Below, piece after piece: positions 57,300 through 64,000 of a DNA stretch of 64,000 nt. The stretch's first letter is position 1, and the number at the start of each line of letters is the position of its first letter. The translations under genes and the position numbers were made by a program. This DNA is from Vombatus ursinus (taxonomy: Eukaryota; Chordata; Mammalia; Diprotodontia; Vombatidae): contig NW_020948739.1 of the NCBI RefSeq assembly GCF_900497805.2, forward strand, positions 11,481,968-11,545,967. Reading direction: 5' to 3'. The notes beneath the pieces are model-generated. The model made no database searches. It was given only the letters and a program-made list of their open reading frames with translations, and was not told the DNA's origin.

Positions 57300-57465
57300 T
57301 TAAGAAGCATTACTTCAGACATTATCACAATTTTATAGAAAAGGAAACTTAATTTCAGAAAAGTTAAGAGAATTGCCCATGGTCACATAGCTTATAAGTG
57401 CTAGAGATAGATTAACTCTAGGTCTCTTGATTCCAAGTTCAGTATCCTTTCCACTCTACCACCAA
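57300..57465 (-). mobile_element. MIR-like SINE, right part, split by the SINE at 57139
   Basis: 'aatcttaagaagcattactt', 'agaaaaggaaacttaatttc' and 'gcccatggtcacatagctta'. The left part is at about 57085-57138. Confidence 0.6.
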
Positions 57466-57624
57466 AGGCAACATTCACTATTTTTCTTTTTCAGCTGAGG
57501 TTTCCCAATAAAACAACCCAAAATATTTACCATTATTAAGAGCATTATTCTATTAGGGATAGATGTTTAGCTAAGATTTTACTGTACAGAGTATAAATGA
57601 TGTCGGCTTAATTTTGATACTGAC

Positions 57625-58729
57625 CTTCGTTCAAACATTCTTAAAGAGTAGAGCTTACAAGTACATCCCAATGCAATGACGAGTAACAGTCCACAGATGA
57701 GACTTCCTATGACTGCTGCTGTTATTACTCTGGTAGGCACAATTACTGGACAGTTCTCCTCATCACTACCATCACCACAGTCATCTTGAGAATCACATAC
57801 CCAGCTTTCAAAGACACAGCGATTGTTTTTACAATGAAAATTTCCTGGTTGGCAAAAAAAGCAGTTTTTTTCATCTGAGCCATTAGGGCAGTGATTCTGG
57901 TAGTTGCAGCGGTCAGAGCGAGGATAACAGACACCATTTCTTGAACAGGGAAATTCCTCCTTTTGGCACATGGTACAATTGATTTCATCCCTACCATTTG
58001 GGCAATGCCAGTACCCATCACAACGCTGCTGCTCAGTATAACAACCCCAGTTACCCCCACAGGGTATTTCCCAAGGCAAGCAGAAGCCATCTACTTGATA
58101 AGTAGCATTAAAACCCCTGGCAGCATTCACTTTATCGGCACAAAAATGCACTCTTATTTGCCCAGAAGAAGAAACAACTGTAAGAGGTGCATGAGAGTCA
58201 AAAGCAGTTAATACACGTAAAAGCTTGTGTGGATTTTCTTCTAATCCATCATATATTTTGACATAATCGCCATAACCAGTACCATCAAGCTTAAAGTCAG
58301 TGAAGCGCAAAATTACTTTGCGATGATCACCAGTGTCTATTAGCCAGGTGCAATTGCTTCCTGGAGGATAAAAGTCTGGATAATTGGGAGAATTAAAAGT
58401 ACCATAAAAGTATTTTAACCACTGTCCACATGTTTGTACATCACAGTCTATTTCATCTCCTAGGTCAAGACAGTCAATGTTCCCATCACATTTTAAGGAT
58501 TCAGGAAGACAAGTGTAAACTTTGGTAAATCGAGATAGGCATTGGAATTGGTTGTAAGCACAGGGTTGAAAAGAGGAAGCTGTTGGAGGATCAGCTTCTC
58601 TAGCACATATCTCTTCATCAGAATTGTCTCCACATTCATCCATGTTATTACATTTCCAAGTTTCAGGAATGCATTTTCCATTACCACAACGAAATTGATC
58701 ACATGCACAATTTGGTTCATCAGATTTTC
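57625..58729 (-). CDS. LRP12: LRP12 large exon: five LDLR-A repeats, CUB2 and transmembrane helix
   Basis: This 1105-nt exon runs from the last two bases of the shared Gly codon to two bases of an Arg codon (...RMFER|R), human residues about 159-527. In order it encodes LDLR-A1 (CACDQFRCGNGKC...DNSDEEIC), LDLR-A2 (CAYNQFQCLSRF...DLGDEIDC), CUB2 (CGQWLKYFYGTFNSPNY... to GFNATYQV), then LDLR-A3 (CLPWEIPC...GRDEINC), A4 (CQKEEFPC...GSDEKNC) and A5 (CQPGNFHC...GSDEENC). Each LDLR-A repeat keeps the acidic calcium-binding SDE/DE-type end. A hydrophobic segment, VITAAVIGSLICGLLLVIAL at about 57670-57730, is the single membrane span. It is followed by CTCKLYSLRMF at the start of the cytosolic tail. 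N-glycosylation sequons (NCT, NAT, NGS) are present. Acceptor 'ctccag|ga' at 58730/58729 and donor 'cgaag|gtcagt' at 57625/57624. No stop or frameshift is seen. Confidence 0.98.
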
Positions 58730-60892
58730 CTGGAGGGGTAACAGGATGAGAAAATACACATTTTACACAGATAAAATACTATTTCAAAGATGAAAGCAAG
58801 TTGAATTTTAATAATTATAAAATAATTTTATATTATTTGTACAAAAAATCTAAAATGGATGACTTGATATTTTTTACATAAGAATATTTTATGGCTTAAA
58901 ATTTAGTAAAATGTTATAAAATGTTTGAATAAAAGGGTCTTTAGGATGTACTGTATGTTTAAGAATTTAAACACAGGCCTATACTGGACGAATAACATGT
59001 TCTCCATTTTTTTATAGTTTTATGCAACTGTCAAATATATATATTCTTTATTTCTCTATGAAAGATGCATTATACTTGGCAGCTCTTTCATTAGGGGTCC
59101 TATTTCTTCTTCTGAGCAATATAGCAAGGGGTCACATAATAACTGGACAGACCTTCTTTTTGGGAAGTGATAATCACAAAATTCTGTTAAGACTGACCCA
59201 ATACTGGTTTCTTTACTAAGCAGTTTATTCATTGGTTGCATATAGCAAGTAATTAATAATTAGCTGTCAAACTGAACTGGTATACAGTTGACAGAAAACA
59301 TACTTCACAAGCAAATGCTGAAGTTAAACATTACAGACAGGATGTCACATCAGTAGTGAGGAGAATTATACCAATGACCCAAGTCTACCTATATAACTAT
59401 ATGAAGAATCATATAAAATACTAAAAACATTTGGCAGCTATATAAGAATACAGGTTCACATTTATTGACTAGTTGTATTCTTATTGGAAAAACAGGCTGC
59501 GGAACAATGACAAATCTTTCATCTTTATATGAATATTACAATGTGATGCCGATCTTTTTATTTTCAAATAAACATTTAAGTGAATTCATGGTTTATGAAA
59601 TATGCCAGTTTACAACACTATAATGAAGTACTTCAGGAAGCAAAGCATGAAGAGACAAGTACAAGCTTCCCCATATTACTAAAAGTTGCATCAACTCTGT
59701 CTAGAGAAAACTAAGTGTGAGGTAAAAATCTGGTTCATTTGTCATTCTCCATGCTAGTGTATGTCCTTCTGGATGAGACTATCATCAAAAGTGAAATACA
59801 ATAGCATTTTTAATTCAGTTCCTAACCATTCACAATTACTTAAACCCTGAAACACTAGGCAATGAGGCTTACTGACTCAAATCTTTTTGGTAAAACTGAA
59901 AACTGCAACTGAGGTAAAGTAAGAGAGTCAAGCAATCTATTAAAAGAATAAGGAAATTCTGAAACACTTTGGTTATAGCTGTTGAATTAGAAGAAACGCT
60001 ATATGAAATATTTCATGGAACTCAATTTTTCATTTAATAATAGAGAACTGGGATCAGCCAGGCAACCTACAAAAAATAACATTAAGATGAACCCTAACTG
60101 AAATGATTCCATCAACCAATGAGTAGATTCCTTTTTATCTATTTATTTGCAACTACAGGAAATTGAAGGTTTACTATCCCCTCAATTTGTATTTCACATT
60201 TTATTTACTTAATTTAATGTTTTCTTTTGTTGACATTACAAAACTCCATGCACTTCATTTAAAATCAGAAGTTTGTAAAAATCGCAATCAACTTACTATT
60301 TTAGACCTTGTTTCTTTTCAATATTAAATATGAAATTCAATTAAAAGATGACAGCCTGTTTAGTTCTCTGCATAGCAGTTATGAAACTGAAGATACCCAA
60401 ATGGTGCTAATTAAGCATTTCTTACAAATGGAGAGAGATTATATCAAATAAGTTTAACTGTTACAAACTACATAACCTCTACCTGGAAAGGCAGATTCAA
60501 CAGAGTCAGAAAAGAGTTGAACAACTTGAGCATGGGGAAGTCAGCACCATCTCTAATAAGGCTGCTTTGCACAGGAGCTGGTTCACACATGGTTTGAATC
60601 TTTACTGCTCCCTTCTTCCTTTTCTTCATTTATATAAGACTCCTTTTTATTGATTTCTTATCCTCCTACACTGCTCTTTCTTCCTTGTACCCAACAAAAA
60701 ACATCCTTTTGCACCATGATTTAACATGCTTTAGCCCTGATGATTTACTCTTATGTAGCTCCAAAGCTAGCACATTGCTAAATACAAACTGAAAAACCGG
60801 CCATAACTGAAAACTAATTTTCTAAAGGATTCAGAGAAATGGTCTACTAACCCCCCCCCTCCCCTCCCCCCACACATGGAAAAATGTAAGAA

Positions 60893-60996
60893 CTCAAGAG
60901 AGGAGGGAAAGAAAGAAAGAGAGGATGAGGGAGGGAAGAAAGAGAAAGAAGGGGAGGGAGGAAAGGGAAGAGAGAGAAGGCGGGAAAAGACAGAGA
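60893..60996. repeat. Purine-rich (GA/GGA/GAAA) tract
   Basis: Just over 100 bases that are almost only A and G, preceded by a C-run at 60851-60871. Confidence 0.9.
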
Positions 60997-61309
60997 GAAT
61001 GCAATCTTTCCATTCACTCAATTACTCTTCTATCTTTATAAACTACTTAGGCTTAAGTAACAAGAAGAAGACAAAAACAAGTGGGGGAGAAAAAGTATGC
61101 AGAAGATAAAAAATTACTACAAAATAATATTATCTTTATCCTTAAATCACTTTTGCTCAATTATTTTCATGAATTCTCCAGGGTCTTTTCACCAAATACA
61201 TACACACACTAAATAGAAAATCTGTCCTGGCCCCTCCTATAATGCAGTGTCTGGAGATAAAGAAGTCTTATTCTCCAACATCTCTGTTTTGTTCTGTTTA
61301 TTAATTGAT

Positions 61310-61332
61310 GTGTGTGTGTGTGTGTGGGGGGG
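61310..61332. repeat. (GT)n and G-run
   Basis: Short GT repeat followed by eight G. Confidence 0.85.
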
Positions 61333-61599
61333 GTGTTTGTTCAATTCTTTCACTTTTTTTGAGATGAGCTTTGTTCAAAGTCCATTGTTTGATACATAAC
61401 CTTTGGATTTGTGAAGTGGTAAGGGAAAGACCCAGATATACGTATGTAAGAAATAGATCTGAGATATTTAAAGAGAATTTTGACCACGACAGTGTACTAA
61501 ATTTATTCTTCTTCTGGGATTATATATGGAAAACAGCTTAAGCATGTCAACACTCCTACTCAATCAACTCTAGCAGCCCACTATTTCCTCTATATCAAA

Positions 61600-62050
61600 C
61601 ATAAACCTCCTTTGCTTGGCTTCTAAAGTCCTTTATGATGTACTATCAATCTACCTTCCCAGACTCACTGTCCATTACCCTCATTCAGACCCCCTGCAAA
61701 CCAGTCACACTGGTTTTCTCTCTGTTCCTTACCTAGAGTACTCTATCTTCCATCTCTGTGCTTTTGTATATCTCCTTATGTATTCAATACATTCCATTCT
61801 ACCTGGACTTCACAGAATCTCTGTCCTCTTTTTTTGTTTTTTGTTTTCTTGTCCTCTTTCCTCTTAAGATACAGCTTAAGCATCACTTTCCAGATTCTAC
61901 CATGCTAATGCCCCGCCCCCCTATCTTATATTTAATTATTTTGTAAATATTTACTCTTGCACTTATTTGTGTTTCTTCTCCTTATAATTACTCTGTATAT
62001 ACTTATATATGTATTTCCTATCTCCCCTATTAGACTGGAAAGTCCTTCCG
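61600..62050 (+). mobile_element. L2 LINE 3' segment in LRP12 intron
   Basis: 'taaagtcctttatgatgtac', 'gcaaaccagtcacactggtt' and 'ttaagatacagcttaagcat' follow the L2 3' order. Antisense to LRP12. Confidence 0.6.
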
Positions 62051-62059
62051 AATATTTTG

Positions 62060-62260
62060 GATTCCCTGTTCAAACTGCATCTCAGACACTTACCAGCTGT
62101 GTGCTCCTGGATTAGTCACTTCGCCACTCTGTCTACCTCAATTTTCTCAACTGTAAAATAGGAATATCAATAGCACCTACCTTGCAGGATTGTTGTAAGA
62201 ATCAAATGAGATAATATTTAGTACAAAGTCTGGCACATGGTAGGTATATAATAAATCCTT
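62060..62260 (+). mobile_element. MIR/THER SINE in LRP12 intron
   Basis: 'cagacacttaccagctgtgt', 'caattttctcaactgtaaaa', 'ttgcaggattgttgtaagaa' and 'tctggcacatggtaggtata'. Confidence 0.8.
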
Positions 62261-62261
62261 A

Positions 62262-62410
62262 CTTCCTCTCTCCTTTTCTTTCTTTCTCATTCTCTCCTTT
62301 CCTCCTTCATTTCTTTCTCCCCTCTTTCCTTCCTTTTGTTTTCCTTCTTTCCTTACCTTTTCCCTCTCTCCTTCCTTCATCCTTGCCTGGCTCCCTCCTT
62401 CTTTCTCTTC
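62262..62410. repeat. Pyrimidine-rich (CT/CTTT/TTCC) tract
   Basis: About 150 bases dominated by C and T. Confidence 0.9.
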
Positions 62411-62717
62411 ACTAAGCACCTAAAGCAGATGAACTAGTCTAAATCAGGCAAGGGATCCAGCCCAATAATGTCTTTGACTATTTAAATGTCCCAGGTGAGT
62501 ATGGAGGTTTAGAGCTATCATATCTGACCTCTAATAGCCTACCCCCCTGCCAATGTCAGATTCAATTTAAGGGAATGCTCCAAACAATTGTGCCACTCTC
62601 TGAAGCTAGGATTCAATTAACCTTCATGTGAAAGGACACTGTTAATCTTGTTGCCCTCTATTCAAATAATAGCTCAATCTCTAAAGTTTGACATTTTTTT
62701 CTTTTTTTCACACACAC

Positions 62718-62920
62718 CTGAAAAATATGCCAGTCTGAAACCTTTCTTAGAGATGCTGTCATCGGAATGAAATTTGATCCAAACATGGTCCTGTGAAGAA
62801 ATATATGGTGGTGGAATAGTGGAGCCACAAGCTCTATAACTTTCAACATTCTTGAAGGTTTCTATCGTCAACCAGTCCAAATTGCATCGCCTTGATCCCT
62901 GAATATCAAAATCCTGAAAA
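62718..62920 (-). CDS. LRP12: LRP12 exon: second half of CUB domain 1
   Basis: This 203-nt exon begins with the third base of a Ser codon and ends with the first base of a Gly codon. It encodes 67 full codons from FQDFDIQGSRRCN to KKGFRLAYFS, human residues 92-158. Acceptor: a T-rich tract then 'ttttttgcag' just above 62920. Donor: 'ttcag|gtgtgt' just below 62718. The segment contains the CUB-domain features RCNLDWLTIET, ACGSTIPPPYISSQDHV and the WIKFHSDD strand. CUB1 lies in the ectodomain. It differs from human at only a few positions (for example TFKNV, DHVWIKF, DDSISKK). The next codon is completed by the first two bases of the exon at 58729, restoring ...FSGKSDEPNC. The preceding exon is outside the window. 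Confidence 0.95.
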
Positions 62921-63196
62921 CTGCAAAAAAGTAAGTCAGACAGATATTAAAATGAGCAAGTTTAAATAAAATTATTTTAAATTACCTTTAAAATGTAATG
63001 GTGATTCCAATCTTCCATAAATACAAATTGAGAAACATTTCTCCAAAGAAACATTCCATTCTTTTTTCAGGCTTACTATATACATGGTGTATACTATGAT
63101 TTTCTTCTGTATATTAACCAACTGCCTATGTCATGTTATAATAAAGGAAATCATAGATTATAAGGCAAAAATCAATTTTTAAAAAATTAACGTCTT

Positions 63197-63345
63197 GGGG
63201 CAGCTAAGTGGTGCAGTGGATAGAACACCAGTACTGGAATAAGGAGGACTTAAGTTCAAATCCAGCCTCAGACACTTACTAGGTGTGTTACCATGGCAAG
63301 TCACTTAACACCAACTGTGTCCAAAATAAAATAATAATAATAATC
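63197..63345 (+). mobile_element. Short tRNA-SINE in LRP12 intron
   Basis: 'ggggcagctaagtggtgcag', 'agttcaaatccagcctcaga' and 'aagtcacttaacaccaactg', ending in an (AAT)n tail. Antisense to LRP12. Confidence 0.88.
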
Positions 63346-64000
63346 TTACAAAACCAATTATTGTTAGATCAAATAAAATTATTTGAGAATCAGAATAAGT
63401 GGTATTTATAATAGCAAATAGTACTCAAATAGTGTGATTATAATAACCTCAGATTTTAAATTCAGATGAAGGGTTTTATTCTTTTTTTTTTTTAAAGGAA
63501 TTTATTTCCTTAGAGGATATAAAATTCCTTAACGCTTTTGAACTTCACTGGTGATCCAATAATATTCTATTCTATTCAAAGTGTTTTTTAGAGTAAATGA
63601 AGTATTCTACTGGAAAATTTCATTTTAAAGGACCTCTACATATTAATAGATTTGGTTATACTGCCGATCAAATGAAGCACATCCTTTATGTATATAGTGA
63701 TACATTGTATCTCTCTCATTACAACCTTTCAGATGACTGTTATAATATCCCCCCCATCTCCTTACAGTGCTCTACAAACAAGAACTCAATAAATGCTATT
63801 GATCTCTAGAAAGAAAAAAAAACTTTAATATTAACAATAGATAAGAATATCTAATTCTACTAAATTATGTAAGTTAACAAGTTCCCTCAAAAAGTTAAGA
63901 AACCCCTCCCAGTCCCCCAGACTTGTAACATAGGAGTCTTCCTGAATTCTTCTTTACCTCTCACTTCCTATGTCCAAGCTGTGCCAAGGACTGTTGATTT

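Larger units (their letters stand above)
58730..62717 (-). other. LRP12: LRP12 intron, mostly unassigned
   Basis: Intron between the CUB1 exon and the large exon. From 58730 to about 60850 I see no recognisable repeat or exon. It then contains a purine-rich tract (60893-60996), a GT run near 61310-61327, an L2 3' segment (61600-62050), a MIR/THER SINE (62060-62260) and a pyrimidine-rich tract (62262-62410). Confidence 0.75.
49635..64000 (-). other. LRP12: LRP12 gene locus, partial (last four coding exons and 3' UTR)
   Basis: Minus-strand locus. Four exons translate without interruption into a protein that matches my memory of mammalian LRP12 nearly residue for residue. Order in the transcript is 62718-62920, 57625-58729, 56071-56203, 51120-51983, then the 3' UTR. 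All internal junctions are GT/AG with matching phase. Introns inside the window are 58730-62717 (3988 bp), 56204-57624 (1421 bp) and 51984-56070 (4087 bp). A further intron starts at 62921 and leaves the window. The exons give 767 residues, against 768 for human residues 92-859. LRP12 is a type I membrane protein of the LDL-receptor superfamily, reported to bind RACK1, MIBP and SARA through its tail. The signal peptide, the start of CUB1 and the 5' UTR are not in the window. Confidence 0.96.

Noticed and set aside
61616-61946. Plus-strand open frames that could be a small antisense gene in LRP12
   Set aside because: They fall in L2 3' sequence with no conserved protein block.

Overview
The window looks like chromosomal DNA of a marsupial mammal. 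It is AT-rich and CpG-poor and is crowded with marsupial-type repeats: tRNA-derived CORE-SINEs of the MAR1/WSINE/WALLSI kind (head 'gcagctaggtgg...cagtggatagag'), MIR/MIR3/THER-like SINEs, L2 and L3/CR1 LINEs, marsupial L1, an RTE-linked SINE end and OposCharlie-like hAT MITEs. I cannot tell an American from an Australian marsupial. Repeat family names come from remembered consensus sequences, not from a search. 

Only one host gene is recognised: the 3' part of LRP12 (low-density lipoprotein receptor-related protein 12, also called ST7), on the minus strand at the right end. Four coding exons are present (62718-62920, 57625-58729, 56071-56203, 51120-51983). They have consensus splice sites and matching phases, and together encode 767 residues equivalent to human residues 92-859: the end of the first CUB domain, five LDL-receptor class A repeats, the second CUB domain, the transmembrane helix and the whole cytoplasmic tail. 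The 3' UTR probably runs to about 49.64 kb. The promoter and first exons lie beyond base 64000. 

Bases 1-49.6 kb are intergenic (downstream of LRP12) and show no host coding exon. They are a layered repeat record: an L3/CR1 reverse-transcriptase fossil (4290-5510), an antisense L1 (6535-8935), several L2 copies on both strands, a gammaretrovirus-like endogenous retrovirus on the minus strand (22435-29430) with an unrelated solo LTR inserted in one of its LTRs, an L1 3' end (about 30885-31480), a 72-bp inverted duplication (32991-33529), a 220-bp tandem duplication just before an L1 ORF1/ORF2 fragment (35871-37767), and two 10-N gaps. 

Several SINEs have clear target-site duplications (TSDs) and break older repeats, so the relative order of insertion can be read. 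Inside LRP12, opposite-strand SINEs flank the small cytoplasmic exon, and the 4-kb intron carries a purine-rich and a pyrimidine-rich tract that could pair in the transcript.
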